Part shown: positions 31,020 to 43,734 of the stretch, piece after piece
Position numbering within the stretch: position 1 is the stretch's first letter
Layout of the letters: each line of letters starts with the position of its first letter
Assembly (NCBI GenBank): GCA_036346205.1
Contig: JARFJB010000655.1
Location: 650,001-714,000 of the forward strand
Source of the DNA: Vesta saturnalis
Lineage: Eukaryota > Arthropoda > Insecta > Coleoptera > Lampyridae
Reading direction: 5' to 3'
Length of the DNA: 64,000 nt
Notes under the pieces: model-generated
Databases searched by the model: none
Told to the model about the DNA's origin: nothing
The model's input: only the letters and a program-made list of their open reading frames with translations
Translations under genes and position numbers: made by a program

Positions 31020-32390
31020 CCAAGGTTAAAATTTGACCTTAGAAGCTCTATTTTTAGAATTCCCAGAATTGGCCTTGACATTTAAAGCAAATGGTGGGGG
31101 GTAGCAAGTGACCATACAATTAATGACTATACGTTTTGGCCATTGACTTAGATAACAATCTATTTGGTACCTCTGCAGGTGATTTCTGGGAATTATGACC
31201 CTGGTTAGGCCAAATTCTAAGAATTGCTTGGTGACCTTGAAAATACATTTCTCAGAGATGTGACACGGTGGGAAACGGCTAACTGTGTTGCGAAACAGAT
31301 CCCTATTTTTGGGAAACGGCTGTCTGTATTTGGGAAACGGCCATCTGTACTAGGGAATCGGACCCGTAACCACTTCACCCACTTTCATGAGGCAAATTAA
31401 CTTTTCTGGGGCCTGACCTTAACATTTCCTGATGACCTTGAAAAGGTAAATGATTTTTGACCTTGAAACGGTCAACGAACTTTGATGGGGCGGACCTTGA
31501 AAATTTCCTGTTAAAATGGCGTTACATTGAAATATTTCATTCGTATAGCGTCGGATACGATCAGGTAAGATCGGGATATCCCTGCAGGTGACAATTGACT
31601 TTCTAGGCACCTGGCCTTGACTCGGCCAGATTGCTTGGTGACCTTGAACAATGTGGAGTAAGTGGGGTAGCTTGGTCTACGTATGCGTAAAGACCAGTTT
31701 TTCATTGGGAATGCTGCTCATAACAAGAAGCACTTAACTCACTTCAGAGGTCAATGAACTAATTGCGTAACCTTGAATCCGCGTGACTTAAAAAAAGCAA
31801 AGGTCAATGACATTCGACCTTGAACATTTCCAGCCACGTGACCTTGAAATTGCAGCCAAATTAACACATGGCTCAGTCAAGTTCCAATAATTGCTTGGTG
31901 TCCTTGAAAAAGGATGTTACCTTGACTTTGAAGGATATGCAGGCAATGTGAGCGACCTTGACCTTGAAAACCATATGCTTCGATGCAGCGACTGTGTATG
32001 AGTGCTTCAATGACCTTAACAGAAGGGGAACGTGTACGATGACCTTGAAGAGTATGCAGGTAATGTGAGCGACCTTGACCTTGAATACCAATCTAGAGAC
32101 CTTTTCAAATTTAGTTACCTTTCTAGAGACAAAGGTGTGTTAGAGGTGGGTTGTGAGCCACCTTAAAGAGCATCCTCCTATATACCTCCAAGTGAGTCCC
32201 CATACGTGCCCTTGAATAATATGCAGACAATGTGAGCGACCTTGAAAACCATACACTTCGATAATGTGATAATGTGATGATCTTGAGACAGAGGTCAATG
32301 GATTTTGAGTGCTCTTGAAACCGCGTGACCTTGACCTTGAAAACCATGTAGTTGGGCGTAGGAAATGTATACGATAACCTTGACTAACAT
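31020..32390 (-). repeat. Polinton B right terminal region, TGACCTTGA array
   Basis: About 22 CCTTGA motifs, 15 of them GACCTTGA, all on the plus strand, so TCAAGGTCA reads inward from the right end, as in the Polinton A repeats. Tandem units are visible: atgcag.caatgtgagcgac at 31935, 32052 and 32219, three with doubled CCTTGACCTTGA, and attgcttggtg.ccttgaa at 31224, 31631 and 31889. A subregion (31440-31625) is the inverted partner of 4160-4335. No gene; short frames in it are incidental. Confidence 0.75.
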
Positions 32391-32744
32391 AGCTATCTCT
32401 TTCACACTTATCGAAATTCCCTACCTGTCTCTTTCTTACACGTATGTGAGCCAGAAGTGCAGTAGTTATACTACTATCATGGCGTATAGCCTTAAGTAAA
32501 AAATTGCCTGATTGTCTAAAACGATTGAAAAATGAAATATCGTTCATAAGCATTTTTTCTCAAAAGTTTTTTTTTATTGAGTGATGGTGATTTATCAGTA
32601 CGAAGCATCTCTAAGAAGGTCTTCAATAATGACACATTTTAGAATCGTGCTTAAAATTTCGAGAAAAGCTAGACGCTTTAAATAAAAAAAACATGTGGAT
32701 GAGATAAAAAATTTAGAATTCCATTATAATATGAGAATTGGTGT

Positions 32745-32905
32745 GCTACACAAACTGCTTCAATTATCCCAATTCCTAAAAATACCAACCCGACAGTCCT
32801 TACCGATCTTCGTTATTTTAGCATACTTCCCACATTATCTAATCTCCTAGAGAAAATAATGTTCATACAAATAAATAGATTCTTACTTTCCAACCTACTT
32901 TACAA
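32745..32905 (+). pseudogene. Reverse transcriptase shard of another LINE clade
   Basis: One frame reads SIIPIPKNTNPTVLTDLR followed by FSILPTLSNLLEKIMF and QINRFLLSN. This is the RT block PIPK..NP....DLR..SILP.LSK..E of Jockey/CR1-type LINEs and differs from the main LINE family of the window (which has NYRGI.LLS there). It ends at the (TG)n tract; only about 50 codons remain. Confidence 0.75.
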
Positions 32906-32948
32906 CTTTTGGCAAAGTTTCGTCAAGAACGGCCATCATGTCGCGTTG

Positions 32949-32949
<1 letters not shown>

Positions 32950-32986
<37 letters not shown>

Positions 32987-32992
32987 GTGTCT

Positions 32993-33024
<32 letters not shown>

Positions 33025-33110
33025 GAGATACTGAGTGAGTGTGTGTGTTGTGAGTGTGCGTGTGAGTGTGTGCGTGTGTGTGTGTGTGTGTGTTTGTGTA
33101 TGTTTGTGTA

Positions 33111-33183
<73 letters not shown>

Positions 33184-33237
33184 ATGTGAGTGTGTGAGTG
33201 TGTGTGTGTGTGTGCGCGTGTGTGAGTGGGTGTGTGG

Positions 33238-33272
<35 letters not shown>

Positions 33273-33370
33273 TCTGTGTGTGTGTGTGTGCGTCCGTGAG
33301 TGTGTGTTTTGTGTGTGTGTAGGGGGGTGGGGTGTGCGTGCATGCGTGCGTGAATGCATGCGTGTGTTCG
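32950..33370. repeat. Long (TG)n array with interruptions
   Basis: About 420 bases of TG dinucleotides with scattered A, C and T changes, including an uninterrupted stretch around 33116-33182. Cys/Val and His/Thr repeat frames across it are artefacts of the dinucleotide. Confidence 0.97.
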
Positions 33371-34195
33371 TGCTCGAAATTGTATTCGAAACGGTGGATC
33401 TCATTCTGAACACCAATAATAACACTATTAATGTTTTAATAAATCGGACATTTTCTAAAAATCTGCTTTTTTTAAACTATCTAAACTAAATATGAAGGGC
33501 TATTTTACGTTTTGGCGAATGCCCCTAGTGGGTACTTTGGCAACTAAATTCAATTTTTCCAATTTGTAATTTTTTTTTGTAGTTCTGTTCATGCTATCTT
33601 AAAGACCATTGCCCAAGGAGGTTTTACTGAAATTGGAAAAAAAAACGCCCTGTATATATATATATATATATAGTTATACCACACAAATCGATCGCCCGTA
33701 GATAAGGTTAGAGCTCTAAACCGATCTTATGTGTTTGTAGTATTCGGCCAATACAGTAGCCCTTACGCCACTATCCCCAAACAAACAAAAATGACTGAGT
33801 GATACATTTTCCGAGTCACTCCGCAGTACTGACTTTAGATTTTAGATTATTGTAATAAAAAAATTAGTGTTGCGAATTCCTACTTGAATATGCAGATACA
33901 ACTTTGAGTACCAGAAAAAATTTTTATAATAATCAATGAATGGAATACAAATTTTACATTACACAAGACAAAAAAAATTGTAGATAATCTACTACGGTGA
34001 TTTATAGGTTGAATTTAAGTTGTAGCTTTACCACATGTACAAAGGAAGTGGTTAGATGACAGGACTAAACTGGGAGGTTATACACTGTAGATAACCCCAA
34101 GTCCTTCGTTCTAGCGGGAGTGAAAATTAATTAAAATAGTTATCGCTAGGTCCTGACGCTGACGAAAGCTAGAATAATGTTCGTAAAGCAGTCGT
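33371..34195. other. Noncoding, nothing recognised
   Basis: No supported gene. Contains a short (TA)n tract at 33652-33672 preceded by cgccctgta. Confidence 0.7.
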
Positions 34196-34345
34196 GGTAT
34201 TATTTATCCGTACAGCAAACAATATGAATATCACCTTGCAGGCGATCGTAGGTGGAAGTTGTACAGATTGAAGTATTATTTTCCATACAACAGACAATAT
34301 AAGCATTAACTTGCAGGTGGAGATTATACCAGTTCAAGTATCAAC
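34196..34345. repeat. Two-unit tandem duplication of about 75 bases
   Basis: Two diverged units: each has gtattatt, acaatat, a..a.c.ttgcagg, and ends in a...ttcaa / gattgaa followed by gtat. Identity is moderate by eye. Confidence 0.55.
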
Positions 34346-35689
34346 TATCGGTTCGTTAGTAATCAGAAAAAAACCTGAGATTTTGGTTGGTTTATTTGTG
34401 AATCACGTATGCAACATCCGGAATCTGTCTCCGATATACCATTTAGGCATCACTTAGAAATTCTTGTAGTAAATTACTAAATTGTATAATTTTAGGTGAA
34501 GCAGAATATCCCAAATAAAACTTGGTACGAGTTAAAATCTCAGAAAATGTGCTTCAAACCTTCACACATGTACTTTGTAAAAGTGAACAGGATGTATCGA
34601 GAAAATCCTTTTACAGTCGGTGAAATTCTATTTTTTGGTTACTTTCAGCTGCGCCATGAAAAATGATAAAAGGATGTTTAAATTAAAAAGGAAGTGTAAA
34701 CAAAATCATCTTAATATTGCAATGATTTAAACATAATAAATAAAACGACGTCACATGTAAAGTGTGTTGCCTATCTATCATTGTAGAGTTCCAGCTACTT
34801 AGGCTTAATATTTAAATGGATGAATTTAGCCTTTAGAAGGATCCAGTATGTACTACAGAATTCTACTGCTGACCAGCGTACACGGACTTGTTCATCGAAA
34901 AATCCATTTTGTCGCGTGTATAACAAACCATGGCATCACCTCAGATTTTGATCAATATTCGACCCATATTCTGACCAATATACATGGACAGGTTAGTATA
35001 TTTTGAAATGTAAATCATTGAGCAATTTTATCGTATAAGCAGGGTAACATTTGAGCCTTTAATAATGTTGAAGGCGTGTAAATAAATGTTTGCGCACTAA
35101 GAATCCTTTTATTTAGTATACTTTACGAAACGTAACTTAAATTACAGCCCATGACAACATTGACGTATCACATTTTAAAAATGATGGTATTTGTACCCAC
35201 AATGAAGATATTTCGCTATTTATAAGATTGTAAAATTGCGAAAGATGAAAACTGTATGTACCTCTCTGCAAGCTACCGTACTTGTAAATTAAATTTTAAA
35301 CAGTATGCGTACGTTTTAAGTGGCCAATTTATTTGCATTCGAACGTAGGGTAATTTTTGAAATTGACCTCTTTTATAAAAGTTGATTCTTGAAAAATTGA
35401 AAATCAAACAACTTTATATCCTACAAACCACTGTAACGAATCTTTTACGTTCCTCGTTCATTTAGTTGTAAAATATAAGAAAAAAACGTTTTTTTGATAA
35501 ATAATGATTTATAGGTTGTGGTAGGCAAATGTATTTTGGTGTAACTTAAGTTGCATATTTTCTTAATGGTTTATACTTCCATATCGTGGAATTAAGTTTC
35601 TCCACATATTTCTAGCGAATAGTTACATCACCTGACATCCTAAGCGTCCTTTTTAGCATTGCTTGATGTATTTTGCTTCGATCAGGAAT
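34346..35689. other. Noncoding, nothing recognised
   Basis: AT-rich; no open frame with recognisable similarity. A weak resemblance to the inner part of the 16325-17548 repeat around 34930-34990 (ctgaggtgatg in complement) suggests the inverted copy may extend this far. Confidence 0.6.
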
Positions 35690-36330
35690 CCTTTTGTGGT
35701 TTCCACCTAAACTTTGCGAAAAGTGCCATTAATTTAATGGTAAGATACATTTCACTCGTATTATATTAAAATCTAAGATATTTGCTTTTTGCAGGCACTT
35801 TTGCACTTTTCCTACTTTTACCACATTTAATTACACTTCTACTTTTAACTTTTAATTTTTAATTTTACGTACACTTTCATTTTATGATTTTATGATTGCA
35901 CAGGTATTTATAACCCTAATGATTTCTTTGTATAGGTCTATTTTTAAGATTTATTTTATATAATACGAAATTTAAATGCTTAATAAACGTAGATTGTATA
36001 TTTTTTATTTTGACATTTTGGTGAATTTTTTATTGCATCCTCGGTTTAGTTATTCCGAGCATAATAAAAAAAAATAACTTGGCGGCCGAGATAATTTTTA
36101 TTATTGTTGCATTGAAGTTACTATATTTATGTTAAGTGAAAATAATCAAGTTGAAATTTCTGGTAATTAAGCAAATCAAAAAGCATGAACCTGGTCGATT
36201 TAATCTAGCTTCTGAGTCAACGGCATTATCTTTTAATGAATGGCATGTATTTCTAGTTATTTTAACAATTTGTATAAAGAACGCTTTAAAACATTTACAC
36301 CATATATTATTATTATACCTGGCACCATAC
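35690..36330. mobile_element. Second, inverted copy of the 1.2-kb unclassified repeat
   Basis: Reverse complement of about 16390-17230: shared pieces include aaaagtgccattaatttaat, ggttta.ttattccgagcat, aacttggcg.ccgag, and ttaccagaaa-side text gatttgctt.attacca. Ends are not resolved and no target duplication was found. Confidence 0.65.
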
Positions 36331-36365
36331 CACCATTATACAACATTATACCACGCTCTTTCAAG

Positions 36366-37554
36366 ATTAACATTTCAGCGTCCATAACCTTCAAAATAAG
36401 TTAAGATCTTGGTAACATGCACAGGACATTTATCCGTATTGTTTAGCTTTGTTTTACGGTATGTGTATAGTGTTTAAAATCAAATTTCAGCCATTTTGCG
36501 TCTTTTCACGAACCCGACGGTCTCCCTGCTTATTTGTATAAAGACAATACGGTGGAAGCGTGGTTTGCTCGTGTAACAAGGCGCTGTATTAAATTAAGAA
36601 TCCGCGTACTAGAGAGCCCTCACACAATTACACTTTTCAAGAGGAGTTTATTGCGGAACCCTTTGTGGTCCTCACATACTACCGCCACGCCTCACTAGAG
36701 TCTTGCCTAATTAATTTTTGAATATCGCATTTGTTAGTATTGTAAGGACGTTTCGTTAGATAATTATTGGCTCAAGACGTACTGAGCTCTAGATTATTTC
36801 GTTTCAGAAAACCGTAGGTGACCAAACAAACATTTTCCTGGAAGGGGCATCGGTCTGTTGGTACCAGAAGGGTAGTTACCCATCATTCGGATTTAACACC
36901 TATTGATTTTTCGTTTTTGGGCGACTTAAAAAATAGTTTCCGCAATGCCAATAAACACTAAAGAAGAACTTATTAAATAATTTGAAAATTTTACGAAGAA
37001 CTAATAGAGAAGTCTATTAATGCTACCACACATTCTGTTGTGGGCCGGTGTTCTTTGAGCAAACTAAGTGACTCACTATTTTTAGATTAATGTTAAATTA
37101 ATTAAATATACAAGTATTGATAGAGGTTATTTGTTTTTGAAAGTCTGTGAGACCATGTATCTCGGAAACTAACCATTTCTCGAGCCATGCTTACATGAAC
37201 TTTTTTGCTTATTTTGAAAAGATTTAGCAACTGGTAAAGTTTGGTACTTACAATTCGGTCCACTTTGTGTAAAGCACCAGGAGAACTCGGATATTGAGTT
37301 ACGCGACTCATTGAAGAAGTATTTTATAACAGAGTCTTAAAGTTCATTCGTTTAACTTATCCCAATGACGTCATGTATGCATTAAATCACGAAATGACCG
37401 TCGTCTGTAATTTAAAACAAAAATATGAGCACTGATACCAACCTTTCCACAGAACAACTTTCCTTTATTTGCTTTGATTGAGGTTACGTACGCTCGCCGG
37501 TTGATTTGTTCCTTCGTTTATTCATTCCTTCTTGTGTTAATATTGTAAAAGATC
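36366..37554. other. Noncoding, nothing recognised
   Basis: No gene supported. The 69-codon minus frame 37102-37311 has no recognisable feature. Confidence 0.6.
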
Positions 37555-37570
37555 GGTTCTTTTCAGAACC
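37555..37570 (+). other. Histone-mRNA-like 3' stem-loop sequence
   Basis: ggttct tttc agaacc: a perfect 6-bp stem with a UUUC loop, matching the consensus shape of the replication-dependent histone 3' stem-loop, preceded by aaa and followed by aca. No histone coding sequence lies upstream, so it may be coincidental or a relic. Confidence 0.4.
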
Positions 37571-37659
37571 ACATTACTTTCTAGTGTTCATTTAAGGTAA
37601 AGATTAATTCGTTTTACACAAAGAGATAGCATTTATGTTTTCATTTGTAGCACATCAAC

Positions 37660-38946
37660 ATGCCTCGTAGGTCAACTACCGTAGACGAATTGATCCATAA
37701 CTTAGTGGAATACTTTAATAAAGAAAAACAGAACAACGGGCCCTTATCACCATTAACAGCAGTGCATGCAAGGGTTAGCGATGCTTTGAAAATTGGCACG
37801 AAAACTATTTCTAATGCTTTACGACTACATCAAAATCAAGAAGAAAACAAGGAAAATGAACCTTAACGAAAAAGTCTAAAAACAAAAGACATGGATCAAC
37901 GACAAAAAAGTGAAATGCGTACTACAATTTTCAACATGTACATTAACCATGAACATGTTACATTAAATCGCTCTTAACAAAAATTAAAGAAAGAGGTATC
38001 GTTGAGTGTAAAAGGACTAGCCTCTATCACGTTTTGTTGGACATTGGATTTGATTTCAAGTAAACTAACAATAGAAAAGCTCTTTGCGAAAAAACTTCAA
38101 TAGCATCGATGAGGTTAAAATTTTTGAGAAGTTACATCACTTATATGAAACAATATATCTACAAGCAGTTCGTTTATTTCGACAAAACATGGATATTTGC
38201 AAAAGGAAGCAACAAAAGAATATGGCAAGATTCCAGTTCAAAATGCTTTAAGAATCTTGGTGGGGAGGGCAAACGTTATATAGTTCTACATGCTGGAACA
38301 GAAGATGGCTTTGTGGAAGAACCAGAACTTATATCCTCTACCACAAATAAAAGCAGCGATTATCACGATTGTATGAATTCGGAAAACTTTGTTAAATGGT
38401 TAACAAATTAACTTTTGCCAAACTTAACAAAGCCATCTGTAATCATTATGGATAACGCTCCGTACCATTCACAAATTGTTAATCGCCAACCAACTACAAA
38501 TTGGAAAACAGAAGAAATTACAGAGTGGCTTAGGGGAAAAAAATTACTCATGAAAAAGAAGCATTTAAAACGGAATTACTACATATAGCAAAGCTACATA
38601 AGGAAGAGAAACAATGTTTGGTCGATAATATTATTAGAAAACATGGACACGAAATTTTACGCTTGCCTCCTTACCACTGTCAATTTAACCCAATAGAAAT
38701 GGTATGGGGAATAAGCAAAACTTATTATGATAAACACATTGGAAGAGATGGTTATGGGGATGATAATGTCAAACAGATGTGGAAAGAAGCGTTAGAAACA
38801 GTTTCACCTTCAGTTTGATTAAAAACGATTAAACATGCAGAAGCTGAAATTCTAAAGTCTTGGGAACAAGAAAAAGTTTATGATATCCAAGTAAATCCAA
38901 TTATTATAAATCCAAACGATAACACAGATACAGAAGATGAAGTGTA
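37660..38946 (+). pseudogene. Tc1/mariner-superfamily transposase, DD(about 82)E type, broken
   Basis: ATG 37660 (MPRRSTTVDELIHNLVEY, a helix-turn-helix-like start), stop at 37864-37866. A middle block in broken frames follows. The open frame 38109-38411 has VYFDKTWIFAKGS with the first catalytic Asp (the usual Glu after it is Lys), GEGKRYIVLHAGTEDGF, and DYHDCMNSENFVKWL; then VIIMDNAPYHS holds the second Asp (about 38445). A frameshift in an A run near 38540 is followed by 38618-38818 with LPPYHCQFNPIEMVWG, the Glu. About 81 residues separate the second Asp and the Glu, close to the DD82E spacing described for Sailor elements. An acidic tail ends at 38944-38946. At least four breaks. Confidence 0.78.
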
Positions 38947-38949
38947 GTG

Positions 38950-41096
38950 AACATTTAATTTCTTGTTTTTAATTGAATCCTTAAAGCAAACAGTTTTCTC
39001 CAAAAACTTAGTAATAATCTATAATAATAACATATAATGTATGTTATTGTACACTAACACATTATAGTTTATAACAATAAATTATTTTCGACACAGTCAT
39101 GCTTAAATGTGAATGAACAAATTTACGTTTTATTACATTATGGTGTATTTTTTTTATGTACTCAATAAGTAAGAAACGCTTGGTTATAATGTATTTGACA
39201 CGATACTTTGAATAAGTTTAAAAAAGTACTATAATTCAATTACATTAAATACACCAATAATTTTGAATTGCAGTATAATAATGTTCTACACAAACAAGTG
39301 TATGAATAAACACCGATGACTGAAATTATCATTACGTATTTTGCAATTCGAATGTTTTCTCAAAGCATAATGATTAGTAGCGTTCCTAAAAAATTCAATC
39401 TTTATGAATAAATCAAATAAATAACCATTAACTCACAAATGTATTGCCGTCAAAGATATATAATCGCCACTTTTATGTAGAAAAGTATTGGAACAATTAC
39501 TTCCTTTCTTTGGAAGAGTTCATTGGTCTTAACCTACAAATACCTATTTACAAAATTTTTGCAACATTTTAGAATATATAATAACTTACCAAAATTCATC
39601 TGCTACGTTTTAAGTTTTATTGAAAATAATATGCTTTTATGTGCGTACATCTACGATATGTAAATAAAACTTTTGTCTTTTATTTGCAAACATTATGACA
39701 TTTATATTTATGTGAAGTAGTTAAGTTAAAGTTGGTAATGTTGGTATCGAAACTGTTCGTATAAAGAAAACTTAATTTGTTGTTAACGTTATCCTTGTTA
39801 GTTACTTGAGTTAATAAGAACCATACAAAACGACACTCTTGGAATAATACGTTAGCTAATAGTGTACATTGTATTCAATATGTAGAAAAGGATAGTCATA
39901 CACAAGTGCGCGTTTGATTCATTGATCAATCGGGATAAGTTAAACGAATGTCCTATAGGTATGAAACTGACTGATCCAAAACCAAATATTAAAAACGTAT
40001 CATAAAGGACAAGGGTAAAACAGGATTGTCGTATATAAGCTGATAGTTGAGGAAAGTTGCAAGAAAGCCTGTTATGGAAGGATAAGTCTTTCTCTATGCA
40101 ACGTTTGAATTTTATACAAAAAAAGGTGACATTTACCTTATTTTGCAACCATGTACTAAATTATTTGTGTTCGATTATTTTTCAGTTATTAATTACTTTC
40201 CAACCTGCATATACATAATTAGGTACAGAAGGTTATGCAATCGACTTTCCAAATAGAATTAATGTGCGTGTGCGTGCGTGTGTGTGCGTGTGTGCGTGTT
40301 TTTATTTCTCCTCGAGCTGATTAGATTTTGGAAAAAGATCAGGGGCGGACTGGATGGGTTTATTAGGAGCTGTTTTTGATTTTTATCAAACACTTATGAA
40401 ACAGCTGTATATTTCAAATAATATAATATGCTTTAATAGATCACGTATGCAACAGTTTAAGGTATTATTACAAATAACCTGACTTCATCGTTGTCCTTTG
40501 GGTGAGCCTCTGTCGAATACATTTTGCCAAATGTTGAAACAAGAAAAAAAGATAATAAAATTTGAATTTTCGCGTTGTATTAGACGTTTTTTATATGTTT
40601 ATGTGAGGTTATGTAATTATCATAAAACATGCAAGTGCAATATATGATAACAAACTTTTACATGACAAATATCTTACCTAGTTTTAGGATACAAACTTTT
40701 ATTAAATGAACTAACCTTCACTGTGTGTTTACATTCGAAGACTAATCAAAATTTACTTATAATTAATCTTTAAGTATTGTTAAATATAAAATTTTCTCAT
40801 TGTTAATTTTACTACTCAGGTTATTAATTAATAATGGTTAATAGTTAATAAATTCAGACAAAATAGAAACTTCTCATTACCATACCGTCCTTCAATTAAC
40901 TTTAATATACAGTAATGTTTATGTTTATATTAAAATAATTAAATACAAACTGCATTATAGCAAATTGTGATTAATTACAGCAGTTGCTTACAAGGACTTA
41001 CAATTAGGTTACATCTATAACATATTTCTCTATCTGTCGACATGATTTTTTTATTATATTTATAAACCCAAAGGTTTTCTCAAAATTAATAGTGAG
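38950..41096. other. Noncoding; one hAT-like terminal motif
   Basis: No gene supported. caggggcggactgg at 40340-40353 resembles hAT element termini but no partner was found. A short GT/GC-rich run lies at 40264-40302. Confidence 0.6.
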
Positions 41097-42386
41097 TTAA
41101 ACCCTTTCTTAGCACGTTGAGTGCGCATGGCGCACCCGTGTGTCCCTACTCTTCTTCCAGCCGGGCGCGCGACGCACCGGTGCGTCTCAAGTACTCTCGC
41201 GCCTTTCCTACCAGTACCAACTCGTGGCAGTGAATCGTGTTGACTTTAGCGCTTGCGGCAAAGGTATGTTGCGTTTATTTTCGGAGTCGCCCGTCGATTC
41301 AAGGTTTCTGTCACGAAATATGGGTAATTGTTTCAGATACTACAAAAATGAATACTGCTGGCCCTTTTGGCGTTCGAAAGCGAAAATTACAAATATGAAA
41401 CCCTCAAAAACTGACTAAGAATGAACTTATTCGCATTTTAGAAGACTCCGATTTCTCCAATGGTGATTTTAATGATGGCGACAGTGATGCGTATGTTCCT
41501 TCTGAGGACGAATCGTCATCATCTGAAGATAAAAGTAGGTGTTTCTATGGCAGCTTTGTTGCAAAAGTAAACCTATTATTTAATTTCAATTATAGACACA
41601 ACTTTATTTGACACCAGTGACTTAACTGTTGAAGCAGAGGATTCTACCCAAAACAATTATGGCGGTATTTGGAGCGAAACCTTTGCAAAATTGGAAGACA
41701 TACAGTTCAATAAAATGCCGGGTATGCTTTTGGATATCAGTCCGAACGCTAGTCCATACGAATACTTCCGATTGTTGGTGGATGAAACTTTGCTCGAACT
41801 GATAGTGACTGAGACAAACAAGTACGCTGAAACTGTCTTTCTTTCAAATGCTTCGTCTGAGCATTCTCCAATTACACGTTGGAAAAATATAACTAAAGAC
41901 GAATTATTGAGGTTTCTTGGTCTTCTTTTTCATACGGGCACAATCAAGTGTAATGTCCTAAAAGACTATTGGAAAACATATAGACTCTTCGGAATACCCT
42001 GTTTTGCAAAATTTATCAGTCGCGATCGTTTTTTTCTGATCATACGGTGTCTCCACTTTGCCGAAAACCCTGATGAAGGGGAGTGGCCTGCAGACGATTC
42101 GTCCTGTACTCGAATAACTTCAGAAGAAAATGTTTTCAATTTATCACCCAAATAAGAACTTATCCTTAGATGAGTCAATGCTTCTTTGGAGGGGAAGACT
42201 GATGTTTCGGCAGTATATCCAAAACAAAAGGCATAAATACGGTATTAAATTGTATATGCTAACAATCAGACGGCCTTGTTTTGAACTTATTAGTTTATAC
42301 TGGTGAATCAAATGAAACAGGAGGAAAAGGGCATGCAGAAAAAGGAGTAATGTACCTAATGCGTAACTATCTCAATGCTGGTCATT

Positions 42387-43662
42387 GTCTATTTATTGTA
42401 AAAAACCAGCGTCCTTTACGTATATTTTTTAGAATTAAATAAATTATTCGCGGACCACCCTATATTTCAAATTACAGAAGATTGCGCGATATTGCACCAC
42501 AAATAATCCGCTGACTTGGATTTCTAAAAACCAGTAAGTTTTTTCACGTCAGAGCAATTTAAACCAATCCTGATATCCAGTAGCCGCCAGTAGCGATTGC
42601 TACTTGTAATCACCGACCTGTTAATCGCCGCCGCGGAGTCCATCGCGATCGTGTGATAGCGCGCACCACCTTCCGCGGGTGATCTAAAGTTTGTTACCGA
42701 ACTGCAATTAAAAGACACGTAAGTTGTAGAGTTATATAATCTAACAATTTACAACAAATCACTCCAGAAGGTAAATAACGACGGGCTTAGTCTCCAGGAG
42801 TTACAACGTTAACATTACACAACCACATACAGAAAGGGCGTAACGAAGAGGAAACCTCGTGTCGCCTGGCTCATTACACTAACAAAGAGTGTAACGCAGG
42901 GTAGATCCCGACGTCACTCGCAAACACCTGAGGGTGAAGGTTTGATACAGGTTTGTAAAGACCTACGACCTTTTCTTAGTCAGACAGGTTAGACAGGCAG
43001 CTGCCTACAGTCTACTGTTAGAGCTAAGGCCCCCGCTTACTACACGTACCTACACCGCCTACAGGCAAACACAATAAAAACACACGGTGTCTTTAATCGC
43101 AGAAGAATACACAAGAAACCCGTTGCATAAATTTGTATCAAGAATAAATGTCGCGAAATACGTAGTGCGAAACCGTTCTTAAATAAATTAGAATACCGCC
43201 GGAAATTAAAACATTAGATAATCCGTAAATTATCTAATATTAACCTGTAGTAAATAATAAAAATACGATCGCGTGTATATTACGACTTATCTTAGTAAAA
43301 TGATAAATTTAAAAATATTCATTTTAGTATAGCATTTTCAACAGCGAGTATTTCCAGAGATCTCGCCCTTGTTTTACGCGAATCTTCCGCGTGTATTTCT
43401 CCATTGGAGTACGACATACGAGCTTCAGCGCTCCAGACAGGCTGAGGAGTATAAACATACAGTGCGCATAAGCGGAGACAAGTATTGATTTTGCCCCGTG
43501 ACCTAGAAACAACTCGAGTTCATTGCGCTGGCGCTTCCGACCCATATCTATTAAGGCTACCGCATGCGCTTCTGTAAGACAGGACCGTAATTTAAATATT
43601 AAGAATAAATTCCATTCATATTCAAACGCGAGTTGGGAAAACTAGGTAGGGAATAGATTAAG

Positions 43663-43734
<72 letters not shown>

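Noticed and set aside
32895..33489. Long His/Thr and Cys/Val open frames on both strands
   Set aside because: They are translations of the (TG)n microsatellite and show no coding signal.
36136..36387. 83-codon plus-strand frame
   Set aside because: Lies in the inverted copy of the unclassified repeat and is not kept in the copy at 16325-17548.
40340..40353. hAT transposon terminus caggggcggactgg
   Set aside because: Only one end-like motif; no inverted partner, 8-bp duplication or transposase found nearby.
41140..41418. 92-codon frame before the piggyBac gene
   Set aside because: Covers the piggyBac terminal repeat and 5' flank; only the last codons overlap the true start at 41395, and the rest has no protein-like character.
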